Shown here: piece by piece, positions 53,436 to 62,823 of the stretch
Layout: every line of letters starts with the position of its first letter
How positions within the stretch are numbered: the stretch's first letter is position 1
Assembly: GCF_900108855.1 (NCBI RefSeq)
Contig: NZ_FNXY01000001.1
Location: 744,001-808,000 of the forward strand
DNA: 64,000 nt
From: Dyadobacter koreensis
GTDB lineage: Bacteria > Bacteroidota > Bacteroidia > Cytophagales > Spirosomataceae
Reading direction: 5' to 3'
Notes under the pieces: generated by a model
Seen by the model: the letters and a program-made list of their open reading frames with translations, nothing else
What the model was told of the DNA's origin: nothing
Databases searched by the model: none
Translations under genes and position numbers: made by a program

Positions 53436-53450
53436 TGGCATAAATTTGTA
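53436..53450 (+). promoter_or_regulatory. GGCAY element before permease 3
   Basis: TGGCATAAATTTGTA, 49 bp before ATG 53485. The same bases include TAAATTTG, which also fits the ordinary TAnnTTTG box, so two readings are possible. Confidence 0.35.
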
Positions 53451-53484
53451 AAACGAACGTATGTCTTCCTTACAAAACATAGCC

Positions 53485-55899
53485 ATGATAAAAAACTATC
53501 TGATTACTTCGTTGCGTAACCTGCGGCGAAACTGGAATTTTACCGTGATCAACATTACCGGTCTAACCCTTGGCCTGTCCTGTTGTCTTCTGATTTTTTT
53601 TACTGTCCGTTTTGAACTGAATTTCGACAAACACCATAGCGACGGAGAAAGAATATACAGGTTTCTAAACCGGAATAAGCAACAGGGCGAAAAAGGATAT
53701 AATGTAGGTGCCCCGCTCCCTGTTCTAGCAGCGCTCCGGAATGATTTTCCGGAAATTAAAAATAACGTGACCTGTACATATTCCTCAAAGGAAGCTCTGG
53801 TGACGACAGGTATTGGTGAAAAGAGAAAAAAATTCATCGACCCTATGAATTCCGTTTCCTTCATCGATCCGGAATATTTTAACATATTCACTTACAAATG
53901 GTTGAAAGGAAGCCCGACAACCAGCCTGGCAAATCCCGGCTCGGTCGTTCTAAGCATTAACCAAGCGAAAAAATATTTTGGAGATGAAGATCCGATCGGG
54001 AAAATGATACGGGTAAGTAATAAAATGGATTTCGTAGTTACCGGAATTATCGATAATCCGCCAGCAACAACAAGTTTTCCGTTTACAGTGATGCTTTCCT
54101 TTTCTTCTCTGAAAGAATATGGCGCAAACACGAATTGGGATGATTGGCAATCTACTTACGGCGGCGGCCAGGTTTATATGAAACTGCCAGAGTCCATCAC
54201 CCAGAAACAAATGGAAAATCAGCTGTCAAATTTTGCTAAAAAATACCGCGATGCAAAAGCAGTTGCCGAAAATGATTGGATCCTGCAGCCTTTGGACGAC
54301 ATTCATTTTTCTCCTTACACGCAAAATTATGCAGGAAGGACCATTAGCAAGGGCATGATCTGGTCGATGATTCTTGTGGGAAGCTTTATTCTGATTACTG
54401 CCTGCGTCAATTTTGTAAATCTGGCAACTGCACAGGCACTTCGCCGCGCACGTGAAGTTGGCGTACGAAAAGTGCTCGGGAGTACCCGTGGCCAACTTCT
54501 ACGCCAATACTTTTCGGAAACAGGGATTATTACATTATTGTCAGTAATACTTGCTTTGATCATTGCTCAGATTGCACTGCCTTATGTGTCACAAATTTTA
54601 AACGTAAAGTCACAGGGCGTTATATTTATCACGGACCCGATTATCATGGGTTTTCTACTGATGCTCAGTGTTTTGACAACCATCTTATCCGGATTCTACC
54701 CGGCACTGATCGTTTCCGGCTATCAACCAATTCTGGCACTCAAAGGAAAAGTCGGGAAAGCTGGAAATCAGCAGTCCAATTTGCGACGAGGTTTGATCGT
54801 GCTACAGTTTACGATATCGCAGGTCATTCTTATCGGCACAATTATCGCATACAGCCAGATGAAATATTTCCGAACCATCGATCTCGGTTTCATGCGCGAC
54901 GAAATTGTTAATATGCAGGTTCCTGAGCAAAAAGATGGGAAACTGGAAAATCTGAAAACAAAATTACAGGAAATATCCGGCGTTAAATCAATCAGTTTCA
55001 GCGCCTTTACACCGATGTCCCGAAGTAATTGGCAAACAGGTTTTACTTATGAAAACAATAAAGAAATGCTGGACTTCGAAATTGTCATGCGCCCGGCAGA
55101 TACTTCCTATATCAATACGTATGGACTCACGCTGCTCGCAGGAAGAAATTACCTGCCAGCTGATACCATGCGTGAATATGTAGTTAATGAGGCTTTCGTT
55201 AAAAAACTTGGTTTTAAAAATCCACAAGATGCGATTGGTAAAAGACTGACCATTGGAGGAAGTGATGTAAAATTACCGATTGTCGGTGTTGTGAAAAATT
55301 TCAATACTTACAGTCTGCACCGTGAAATTATTCCATGCGTTTTGACGACTTTCAGAAAAAATTACGGAACGCTCGGCATAAAAATGGCTGCTAACGCCAC
55401 GCCGCAAAAACTCGCCCAGATCGAAAAAGCATGGACAGAAACTTTTCCGGATTTTATGTTCAAGTATACCTATTTCGATCAGACACTAAACAGTTTTTAT
55501 GAAAAAGAACAGCAGCTTTTTTCACTTTTCAGAATCCTGACAGGCATCGCCATATTTATCGGATGCCTTGGACTTTACGGAGTGGTCGCTTTTATGGCAG
55601 AATCAAGAACGAAAGAAATGGGAATACGGAAGGCGATTGGTGCCTCAGCTCTAAATATATTCGGCTTATTCTCAGGAGATTTTATAAAACTGGTTATTAT
55701 CGCACTTCTCCTGGCCTCACCAATCGCGTGGTATACCATGAACGACTGGCTGAAAGATTACACATACCGGATCCAAATCAGCTGGTGGATTTTTGCGCTT
55801 GCAGGCGTCATGGCTGTCGTTATTGCATTGATTACCATTAGTTTTCAGAGTGCTAAAGCAGCATTGATGAATCCGGTGAAGGCGTTGCGGAGTGAGTAA
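53485..55899 (+). CDS. FtsX/MacB-type ABC permease 3
   Basis: 804 residues from ATG 53485 (MIKNYLITSLRNLRRNWNFT); an in-frame ATG at 53461 would add eight residues. The start at 53485 matches the paralogues and keeps the distance to the GGCAY element constant. Domains: N-terminal helix, MacB-PCD, FtsX block (AQALRRAREVGVRKVLGSTR), second anchor with periplasmic domain, and C-terminal FtsX block (SRTKEMGIRKAIGAS), ending NPVKALRSE. It resembles permeases 1 and 2 in length and order but is clearly diverged in sequence, so the set is not a recent duplication. Confidence 0.91.
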   Translation: MIKNYLITSLRNLRRNWNFTVINITGLTLGLSCCLLIFFTVRFELNFDKHHSDGERIYRFLNRNKQQGEKGYNVGAPLPVLAALRNDFPEIKNNVTCTYSSKEALVTTGIGEKRKKFIDPMNSVSFIDPEYFNIFTYKWLKGSPTTSLANPGSVVLSINQAKKYFGDEDPIGKMIRVSNKMDFVVTGIIDNPPATTSFPFTVMLSFSSLKEYGANTNWDDWQSTYGGGQVYMKLPESITQKQMENQLSNFAKKYRDAKAVAENDWILQPLDDIHFSPYTQNYAGRTISKGMIWSMILVGSFILITACVNFVNLATAQALRRAREVGVRKVLGSTRGQLLRQYFSETGIITLLSVILALIIAQIALPYVSQILNVKSQGVIFITDPIIMGFLLMLSVLTTILSGFYPALIVSGYQPILALKGKVGKAGNQQSNLRRGLIVLQFTISQVILIGTIIAYSQMKYFRTIDLGFMRDEIVNMQVPEQKDGKLENLKTKLQEISGVKSISFSAFTPMSRSNWQTGFTYENNKEMLDFEIVMRPADTSYINTYGLTLLAGRNYLPADTMREYVVNEAFVKKLGFKNPQDAIGKRLTIGGSDVKLPIVGVVKNFNTYSLHREIIPCVLTTFRKNYGTLGIKMAANATPQKLAQIEKAWTETFPDFMFKYTYFDQTLNSFYEKEQQLFSLFRILTGIAIFIGCLGLYGVVAFMAESRTKEMGIRKAIGASALNIFGLFSGDFIKLVIIALLLASPIAWYTMNDWLKDYTYRIQISWWIFALAGVMAVVIALITISFQSAKAALMNPVKALRSE

Positions 55900-55914
55900 A
55901 TTGGTTAACGAAGT

Positions 55915-55941
55915 TGACAGTAGGAGACTTCCATACTGTCA
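55915..55941. terminator. hairpin between convergent permease 3 and the putative anti-sigma gene
   Basis: TGACAGTA (55915-55922) pairs with TACTGTCA (55934-55941). The right arm overlaps the stop codon of the minus-strand gene. No T-tract, so its strength is uncertain. Confidence 0.5.
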
Positions 55942-56430
55942 GCTTCCAGCCATTTTAGAACGAAATAAATAGTCCCCCATTATAAGCAAAGCCAATGCAA
56001 AAATAACAGCCGGATAGATAATCGGTAAAACACCGATTTTTCCGGAGAAATCTGAAACAACAACTTTTAGACTGGTAGAAAAATAAGGAATATTTTCAGG
56101 CGTCCCGCCAGACGGCGACACAAAACAAAAAATAAATATCAAAACGGCCGCTGCTCCAACTAAATACCAAACTTTGCGGCTGATTATTGGCTCTACTTCT
56201 AATTTTTTCGTCAACGTTATCTGCGCCATAACGTTTTTTTGAAATAACGGAGGCGCACTATCCTGTTCGATATCAGAAATAATCATTTTTAACCTAGCTT
56301 CTCTTGCAAATTCAAGTTCCGTTTCAATCTGAATATTTTTCATCACCTCGCTGGTAAAATCAGCGTGTGTTTTCTCCAATCCGGCTTTTTGAATAAGTTT
56401 TCTGAAAATTTCTTCTTGCTCGTTTTCCAT
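55939..56430 (-). CDS. putative membrane anti-sigma factor, unknown family
   Basis: About 163 residues from ATG 56430 (MENEQEEIFRKLI); an in-frame ATG at 56472 would overlap the sigma gene. A charged helical N-terminal half (about 1-85) precedes two hydrophobic segments (KVWYLVGAAAVLIFIFCFV and ILPIIYPAVIFALALLI-like). It directly follows an ECF sigma factor, 13 bp apart on the same strand, and its topology (cytoplasmic helical part plus membrane helices) is that of anti-sigma factors, but no zinc-binding ZAS motif is present. The role is an inference from position. Confidence 0.6.
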   Translation of the reverse strand: MENEQEEIFRKLIQKAGLEKTHADFTSEVMKNIQIETELEFAREARLKMIISDIEQDSAPPLFQKNVMAQITLTKKLEVEPIISRKVWYLVGAAAVLIFIFCFVSPSGGTPENIPYFSTSLKVVVSDFSGKIGVLPIIYPAVIFALALLIMGDYLFRSKMAGS

Positions 56431-56443
56431 ACTGATTCTGGTT

Positions 56444-56995
56444 TCACAATAAAAAACGCAGTTCTGCTTCAAGTATTTTTCTCGCTCTGAACAACTTCAC
56501 TTTAATATTCGAAGCTGTCAAACCCGTGATCTCTTCAATTTCTTTAACGGTGTTTTCATTCAAATAAAAAAGTGTGATCAATAGCCCGTCTATTTCGGGA
56601 AGTCTGATAATTGCATTTTTTATAAGCTTGGTTTGCTCCTGCGCATGCATCGCTTCTATTTGAGGGGCGGTTTCGTCATACGTGAAATGATCGGTTAAAT
56701 TTTCGTCTACTGAAAACAACAAAACCCCTCTTCTATTCAATTTTGTGATTGCGGTTCTGTAAATAATCGTATACAGCCAGGTCGAAAACTTAGACTTTCC
56801 CTCAAAGCGGTGAATCTGCTGATATGCTTTCACAAAGCCATCCTGAGCTACCTCCTCCGCATCTTCTGTATTCCGCATAATCCTCAGGGCAATTGTAAAA
56901 GCCATATCCTTGTAACGGTTCACAAGATATCTGTAAGCAGAAGAATCTCCCTCATTTATTTTATCAATATAAACCTGATCTTCCGGATGTCTCAT
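56444..56995 (-). CDS. ECF-type RNA polymerase sigma factor
   Basis: 183 residues with sigma-2 (GDSSAYRYLVNRYKDMAFTI, then NTEDAEEVAQDGFVKAY) and sigma-4 (LPEIDGLLITLFYLNENT, then VKEIEEITGLTASNIKVKLF) regions and no sigma-3, the ECF layout. It would direct RNA polymerase to a small set of promoters, probably including its own. The downstream membrane protein is the likely anti-sigma partner. It is divergent from a DUF6249 membrane protein, which may be part of its regulon. Confidence 0.92.
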   Translation of the reverse strand: MRHPEDQVYIDKINEGDSSAYRYLVNRYKDMAFTIALRIMRNTEDAEEVAQDGFVKAYQQIHRFEGKSKFSTWLYTIIYRTAITKLNRRGVLLFSVDENLTDHFTYDETAPQIEAMHAQEQTKLIKNAIIRLPEIDGLLITLFYLNENTVKEIEEITGLTASNIKVKLFRARKILEAELRFLL

Positions 56996-57162
56996 TCGTT
57001 GTTTACATGGCTGCCTGTTGCGGGTTAGACCTAACTTTCTTAGTTCTGGTTACAAATTATATTAAAACTTTTTTTATAAATAAATTCAACAGAATCTGTA
57101 ACCTGGCACAAATCGCCCGTGTCTTATGGAGTAAATAATCTGTTATTCAAACAATTTACAAG

Positions 57163-57504
57163 ATGAGTGGAACGTCAATGAGCGTCATTATCGCGCTGGG
57201 TGCATTCGCAGGGATTTTTGGTATCGTATATGTTTTTCTGATGACAAGATATAAGGAACGTATAGCAATGATCGAAAGAGGTGTAGATGCATCGATCTTT
57301 ATTACTAACAACAAGTCGATTTCGCCGACATTAAAATTTGGGATGCTTTTTGTAGGTATTGCGCTGGGCATTATCATAGGAGATATCATGCACGATCACT
57401 ATGGTTTCAGCAAAGGAACTTCATTTCTGTCGATGGTTTTCCTTTTCGGCGGACTCAGCCTCATTATCAACTTTCTTATTGAACGGAAACTCAGTGACAA
57501 GTAA
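57163..57504 (+). CDS. DUF6249 domain-containing membrane protein
   Basis: 113 residues with three hydrophobic segments: SVIIALGAFAGIFGIVYVFL (about 6-26), LKFGMLFVGIALGIIIGDIM (about 58-78) and SFLSMVFLFGGLSLIINFLI (about 87-107). The conserved YKERIAMIERGVDAS segment between the first two is typical of DUF6249. Function unknown. It is divergent from the ECF sigma factor gene across 167 bp. Confidence 0.85.
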   Translation: MSGTSMSVIIALGAFAGIFGIVYVFLMTRYKERIAMIERGVDASIFITNNKSISPTLKFGMLFVGIALGIIIGDIMHDHYGFSKGTSFLSMVFLFGGLSLIINFLIERKLSDK

Positions 57505-57589
57505 TGTTGGTTTGTTGCATGCGCCATTTTCTTTCTACCATTCATAAAGATTTATAGCCACTTATGTAGAAGTGGGCAATCTTTCACCA

Positions 57590-57626
57590 AGTACCTTGCA
57601 AAACATAGTACCTTGATATACCTTTG
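57590..57626 (+). promoter_or_regulatory. promoter with AGTACC repeats for the beta-barrel receptor
   Basis: TTG (57596-57598), 20 nt, then TACCTTTG (57619-57626): an exact Bacteroidota promoter. AGTACCTTG occurs twice (57590-57598, 57607-57615), overlapping the -33 box, and AGTACC again at 57727. Repeats of this type are reminiscent of PadR-like operators (inference). Transcription from about 57633 would give a ~138-nt leader that contains a CGGGAAAA/TTTTCCCG hairpin (57703-57724). Confidence 0.65.
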
Positions 57627-57770
57627 TTAAGTCAAGACTTTTAGGGAAGACGTTCCTTGAGTATTGCCGACCCATTTCTGAATTATTTCAAGACACAATC
57701 ACCGGGAAAACAACATTTTTCCCGATAGTACCCCTTTGCCTTTTTATTAGCCATCAAAAATAAAATAATC

Positions 57771-60218
57771 ATGAATCTCAAATCTACCTTAACCTGCATG
57801 ACGCTTATAGTCAGCCTCATTCTACTGACAACAAAGAAACTTTATGCGCAGAAAAATTTGGCCGACCGGAAAATTATGGGCTTCATTTCAGACTCAGCGT
57901 CACAAAAAAAGCTGGATTTCATAACGGTTAACCTGATGACGGATAAGAACACGGTTGTTAAAGTTGACTATACAAAAGAAGATGGGTCGTTTACCTTTTC
58001 AGGTTTAAAGCCGGTCAGATATCAGGTAATCGTTGTGGGAGTCGGGTATAAAAACAAAATGATCAATGCAGACCTGTCCGATTCGACCAGGCTGGTCTTA
58101 AATCTGGAAACGATAACGCTCAGTCAGGCTGCTTTGGGTTTGAAGGAAGTTAAAATCACGGCAGCAAAACCACTTGTAACGCAGGAAGTTGACCGACTTT
58201 CCTACGATTTACAGGCCGATCCCGAGAGCAAAGTAAACAGTGTTCTTGATATGATGCGAAAAGTTCCGCTTCTTTCTGTTGATGCAGACAATACGGTCTA
58301 TTTAAAAGGAAATAGTGATTTCAAAATTCTGATCAATGGAAAACCATCCAGTATGATGGAAAGAAGTTATAAGGACGTTTTGCGCAGCATGCCTGCTTCT
58401 TCGATTGAGCGAATCGAGGTAATCACAACGCCTCCAGCCAAATATGACGCAGAAGGGCTGGCCGGCATCATCAATATTATTACAAATAGAAAAATTGATA
58501 ATGGCTATAATGGATCACTGAATCTGAGTGAGAAATTTCCAAACGGCGGACCAGGATTGGGAGGATCTTTTTCAGCAAGATTTGGAAAATTAGGCATGTC
58601 CGCTTTTGGCGGTGCGAGTTCGTTTAATGCTCCCTTAACCACAAACTCGGCGTTGCGAAATACATTTGGAATAGAGCCCACCACACTTCTGCAAAATGGT
58701 ACCAATCAATCCGACAGCAAAAATGCTTATCTGGGATATGAGATTACGTATGAAATTGATACGCTGAATCTGCTTTCTGCGCAACTCAATATCAATGGCA
58801 GCAAGTCAAACGGTGTGATGACGCAAAACAGTTCCCTGCAAAATACACAGGATATCCTGCAAAATTATATGCTTCGCAATCTCAACAATGGAAATGGATC
58901 GGGCATGGACGCGGCAGTCAATTATCAAAAAGGATTTCGGGCAGATAAGAACAGGCTGCTGACTTTTTCTTACCGCATTTTTTCTTATGGAAATAAACAG
59001 AGGAACAATATCGCTTTCAGTGAGCGTCTTGACTATAATATGCCGGATTACCGTCAGCTAAACGACCAGCGTTTCTCCGAACAAACCTTTCAGATTGATT
59101 ACGTATACCCTGGCAAAAAACTCAATATTGAAGCGGGTATTAAAGCGATTTTTCGCGATAATAAAAGTGATTTTCAAAACTGGTCACTGAATAATGAAAA
59201 CGATCAATTTGAGATTCAGCCAGGATTAGGGAACAAATACAGAAATGAACAAAATGTATTCGGAGCTTACAATACATATCAGTTTTCTACTAAAAAGTGG
59301 ACTTTTAAGGGTGGGGCAAGAATCGAACAAACTGTAATTAATGCAGACTTTATTTCGTCAGAATCCAGTGTAAATCAAAACTATTTCAATGTAATTCCGT
59401 CGGTTTCTGTCAACCGGAAGCTGAAAGGAAACAGCGCTTTGAACCTTGGGTTTACGCAAAGAATTCAGCGGCCCGGAATTTATCAATTGAATCCTTTTGT
59501 AGACAGATCGAACCCGAATTTCGAGCGTACCGGAAATCCAAATTTAAAGCCCTCGAATGTCAACGATATTCAACTCGCATATAACTGGTCGAAGAAAATG
59601 TCGATTAATTTTGGAGTGGGTTATAGTTTCTTTAAAGACCTGATCTTCCCCGTCTCTGTTTACGATTCGGTTACAAATATTACACGCACCTCTTATGGAA
59701 ACACCGGGACGGCAAAACTGCCTCAATCTAATTTGAACATTAATTACCCAATCACTAAAAAATGGAATTTCAGCCTTAATGCCCGGGTCGCTTACGGTAT
59801 GGTGAAAGGTATCGTAAACGACGTTCTGATCAAAAATGAAGGCCTTATGTATCAGATTTCCACTTCTACGGGTTATCGTTTTGACAAGGATTGGCGTGTC
59901 AATGCAAACCTGAACGCCAATGGTCCGAGCGTCAGCCTGCAAGGAACATCCAATGCAATGGTCAGTACATCTTTCAGTGTAAATAAAGATATTATCAAAG
60001 ATAAATTGTCGCTTTCAGCTGCTGTAAATAATCCATTTACTAAATACAGATATAACAGAAATGAGTCAAACGGTCCTGATTTTGCTCAGGTCAATAACCG
60101 CCGAGACTACTTCCGCTCCTTTAATTTTAGTGTAAATTATAAGTTTGGAAAATTGAAAGATGCAATTAAAAAGAACAAGAGAGGTATACGGAACGACGAT
60201 GTGCAGAGTGGAAATTAG
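57771..60218 (+). CDS. TonB-receptor-like outer-membrane beta-barrel protein (OMP_b-brl_3)
   Basis: 815 residues. The signal peptide (TLTCMTLIVSLILLTTKKLYAQ) is followed by a carboxypeptidase-regulatory-like Ig domain (about 33-120, RKIMGFISDSASQKKLDFIT), a plug domain (about 140-245, GNSDFKILINGKPSSMMERS, then PPAKYDAEGLAGIINIIT) and a large barrel of the OMP_b-brl_3 type. No TonB box is obvious before the plug, as is common in this branch. It may import a ligand or act as an adaptor barrel; the ligand is unknown. Its promoter carries AGTACC repeats, suggesting dedicated repression. Confidence 0.88.
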   Translation: MNLKSTLTCMTLIVSLILLTTKKLYAQKNLADRKIMGFISDSASQKKLDFITVNLMTDKNTVVKVDYTKEDGSFTFSGLKPVRYQVIVVGVGYKNKMINADLSDSTRLVLNLETITLSQAALGLKEVKITAAKPLVTQEVDRLSYDLQADPESKVNSVLDMMRKVPLLSVDADNTVYLKGNSDFKILINGKPSSMMERSYKDVLRSMPASSIERIEVITTPPAKYDAEGLAGIINIITNRKIDNGYNGSLNLSEKFPNGGPGLGGSFSARFGKLGMSAFGGASSFNAPLTTNSALRNTFGIEPTTLLQNGTNQSDSKNAYLGYEITYEIDTLNLLSAQLNINGSKSNGVMTQNSSLQNTQDILQNYMLRNLNNGNGSGMDAAVNYQKGFRADKNRLLTFSYRIFSYGNKQRNNIAFSERLDYNMPDYRQLNDQRFSEQTFQIDYVYPGKKLNIEAGIKAIFRDNKSDFQNWSLNNENDQFEIQPGLGNKYRNEQNVFGAYNTYQFSTKKWTFKGGARIEQTVINADFISSESSVNQNYFNVIPSVSVNRKLKGNSALNLGFTQRIQRPGIYQLNPFVDRSNPNFERTGNPNLKPSNVNDIQLAYNWSKKMSINFGVGYSFFKDLIFPVSVYDSVTNITRTSYGNTGTAKLPQSNLNINYPITKKWNFSLNARVAYGMVKGIVNDVLIKNEGLMYQISTSTGYRFDKDWRVNANLNANGPSVSLQGTSNAMVSTSFSVNKDIIKDKLSLSAAVNNPFTKYRYNRNESNGPDFAQVNNRRDYFRSFNFSVNYKFGKLKDAIKKNKRGIRNDDVQSGN

Positions 60219-60235
60219 CCGAGCCTGAATTATGT

Positions 60236-60281
60236 ATTTGTTTCCGGAAGAACGAAATCTACCGTTTTTCCGGAAACAAAT
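60236..60281. terminator. 14-bp-arm hairpin after the receptor gene
   Basis: ATTTGTTTCCGGAA (60236-60249) pairs perfectly with TTCCGGAAACAAAT (60268-60281), and an inner AACG/CGTT pair extends the stem. No T-tract. It lies between the receptor stop and the Rpn-type pseudogene. Confidence 0.65.
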
Positions 60282-60293
60282 TATGTTTGTGAT

Positions 60294-61198
60294 ATGAGTA
60301 ATACACACACTTCTATACATGAAAACTTTATTAGGGCAATACTGGCCAATAAAGCAATTGCAACAGCGTATTTCAGGAATTATTTACCTGAACATATATC
60401 GTCCAAACTGGATTTTTCCACACTACCCAGATACCTGACTCGTATCTTTCGGAGCAGCTTCGTAAATCAATTTCTGACATTGTATTTTCTTGTGAGAAAA
60501 ATGACACTTCCGGCCACATTAAAATTTGCCTGTTAGTAGAACACAAAAGCTATCCCGATAAGTATACGCCGTTTCAGATCGGCAGCTATATTTTTTCCGG
60601 CCTACAAAAACAGATCGAAAATAAAGAAGAACTTTCGATCACCATTCCTGTGTTGCTGTATCATGGAAAAGGCAAATGGAGGTGCCTAACGGTGAGCTCT
60701 TTGTTCAAAAATCCGGAACCTGATTGGAAACAATACCTCCCTGATTTCGAGTATGTTTATAATAACCTTGGCGATATCTCAGATGAGCAAGTTGAAACTC
60801 TGAATAATAAATTTCTTTTAGCGTCCATATTAGCATTTAAAACATAGCTTTGAAAAGGAATGGTTAAAGCTCAATGCGCAACGAGTGCTGTTGATGATAG
60901 AAGAATCTGAAAAATTACAAAAAAGTTTTGTGATTTACCTATTCAGTAATAGCGGTTAGAAGGGCAAGCCATTGAAGAAGTATTAGATTCCCTGCCAACC
61001 ATGTTAAAAGAAACGAACATGAATACGCTAGATATTTTCATCGAGAAGGGTAAAAAAATTGGAATTGAAATCGGAAAACTGGACGTTGTCGAAAATCTGC
61101 TCCGCAATACCGATTTTTCAACGTTGAAAATTGCTGAATTAACTGGGGTTTCTGAGTCAATGGTAAACAGAATTCTTAATCAGATTAACGGTCACTAG
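60294..61198 (+). pseudogene. Rpn-family recombination-promoting nuclease/putative transposase, frameshifted
   Basis: Pieces of one Rpn/PD-(D/E)XK nuclease (about 300 residues) lie in successive frames: IHENFIRAILANKAIATAYF..., DSYLSEQLRKSISDIVF..., ICLLVEHKSYPDKYTPFQIG, then IPVLLYHGKGKW, then EWLKLNAQRVLLMIEESEKL, then EGQAIEEVLDSLPTMLKE and a C-terminal helix-turn-helix-like tail. Joining them needs single-base changes near 60424, 60836 and 60955. The catalytic-type LLVEHKS strand is intact. It is either a decayed gene or a spot of sequence error; the next gene also has a single-base frameshift. Confidence 0.8.
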
Positions 61199-61262
61199 TA
61201 ACCTAACCGAATTTGAACAATACTGTAGCAAGTTTCCTTATTGAAAAGCGAAAAATATCAAG

Positions 61263-61295
61263 AACTGGAACGAAAACAGGCTAAACGTTCCAGTT
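61263..61295 (-). terminator. hairpin terminator of the thioredoxin-fold gene
   Basis: AACTGGAACG (61263-61272) pairs with CGTTCCAGTT (61286-61295). On the minus strand it follows the stop by 6 bp and runs into an AT-rich tail. Confidence 0.7.
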
Positions 61296-61301
61296 TAATA
61301 A

Positions 61302-62665
61302 TTACAATTTCCCTTCCTTCATTTTAACCAAAGTTGTTTCAAAGGAACCTGCGGCACCAATCACTTTTTGCGCCTCAACTGCTTTCGTTTGCCATTCAAC
61401 TGCCTCCTGTCTTCTACCTAGTTTATACAGAATATGTGCATAGGTATCCATGTAAGCAGCATTTCCCAGATACTGAGACTGCTGATGTTGACGATACAAA
61501 CCGTTAGAGAGCTCTATTGATTGGTTTGACCATTTCAAAGCCGTTTCCAGGTCAGATGCTTTATTCGATATTTCGTAAAAATGCCAGGCGTGTTCATTCA
61601 ATTCCATATGATAAAATTGTGAAGAAGGTGCATTGCGCACAATTCGGACAGGCTCTTTTCTCCATGGAGCGGGTGGAATTTGTGGCTGATTTCTCATCTC
61701 CTGCGCATCTATTTTTTTCAAAGAATCCACTGTTAACGACATATGTGTGAAATTTAACAACGCCATAGCTTCACTTTTATATTGAGCAGTATCTTTTATA
61801 GCATATAAAAATCGTAACATATTTCGACGAGATGCAAGAAATCCTTTCTGAAACTCTTTATTATACGTCCGATGAATAAAACTGGAAAGTTGATAAGCAA
61901 GATTTTTGTCTTTTTTCTCCACTGCGACTCGGAACGTGTTGCTGATGATTGCATTGTTCATTGCCACGGCTTCCTCAACAGGTATTGATTTATACAAGCT
62001 GTCGATCAACCCGGCAGGCGCGCCATACTGAATCACTTTGTAGGCCCGGCTTTCCAGCGTCGGACCATTGGCATAAATAAAACGGATAATCCCAAAATTA
62101 GTCAGGGAATCCACCCTGAGCTGGCCAACATATTGTTCAAGCAATTCATTGACAGGAAGCGATATTTCCTTTCGTTTGCTAATGTAATCTCTTAGAAACT
62201 GTGGGGAACGCTGCCCGGCCTTATATTCTTTTTCAAAATCGCTAAGCTTCTTCTCATCTTTCCTGCCAAGTGCAATATCTGCCTGTTCCGCATATACAAA
62301 TCCTGCACTCGTCGACCCATCATGCCGATTCAGAATATTACCGTCGGCATCGATATATAGCGAAATAAGTGCTCCTTTTATCTCAAACTTTTTTGCCAGT
62401 TTTTTACCATTCTCCGTTTTCACATTTGCCCGCATCGAAACAAAATTCTGTTCATACTTCTCTTTCAGGATAGTTGCGCTAAATCCCTGAGAAGCCACGT
62501 CATTGCATTGTTGGCAATTGTCATCTTCGAGATGTAGAAATATTAATTTTTTTCGTCTTTCGCTTTTTTCGAAAGCTGCTCCCAGGTAAGGTCTTTCTCG
62601 AAAAAAATCTGGGAAAAAACCGGAGCGTAACATAAGGAGAGTATAATGACAAATATCAGTTTCAT
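61302..62665 (-). pseudogene. thioredoxin-fold CxxC protein, frameshifted in a 7-A run
   Basis: A signal peptide starts at ATG 62665 (MKLIFVIILSLCYAPVFSQ), continues IFFEKDLTWEQLSKKAKDEK and then meets a stop. In the next frame the same protein continues KKLIFLHLEDDNCQQCNDV (the CQQC redox motif) for a further ~410 residues. The two frames meet at a run of seven As on the coding strand (plus-strand Ts 62547-62553); one extra A would restore a 454-residue protein. The downstream part holds a thioredoxin-like fold, then a helical/TPR-like C-terminus (DTYAHILYKLGRRQEAVEW). A 443-residue reading from 62633 is possible but loses the signal peptide. Confidence 0.78.
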
Positions 62666-62770
62666 AAAGATTTTGGCTACTAATAGATTGCCAAATGTAA
62701 TCTGTAAAATTTAAATATGTAACCGAAATAGCATGAATAAATGATTATATTTTATGACTAAAAAGAATAA

Positions 62771-62802
62771 GCGTGTAACAATCTGCGAAAGATGGTACAC
62801 GC
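62771..62802 (-). terminator. terminator of the zinc-protease gene
   Basis: On the minus strand GCGTGTA (62802-62796) pairs with TACACGC (62777-62771), with an inner ATCT/AGAT stem, followed by TTATTCTTTTT. It starts 22 bp after the stop. Confidence 0.75.
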
Positions 62803-62823
62803 CTATACTATCCAACAAAAATA

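Noticed and set aside
61001..61198. separate 65-residue gene
   Set aside because: It is the C-terminal remnant of the frameshifted Rpn-type nuclease, not an independent gene.
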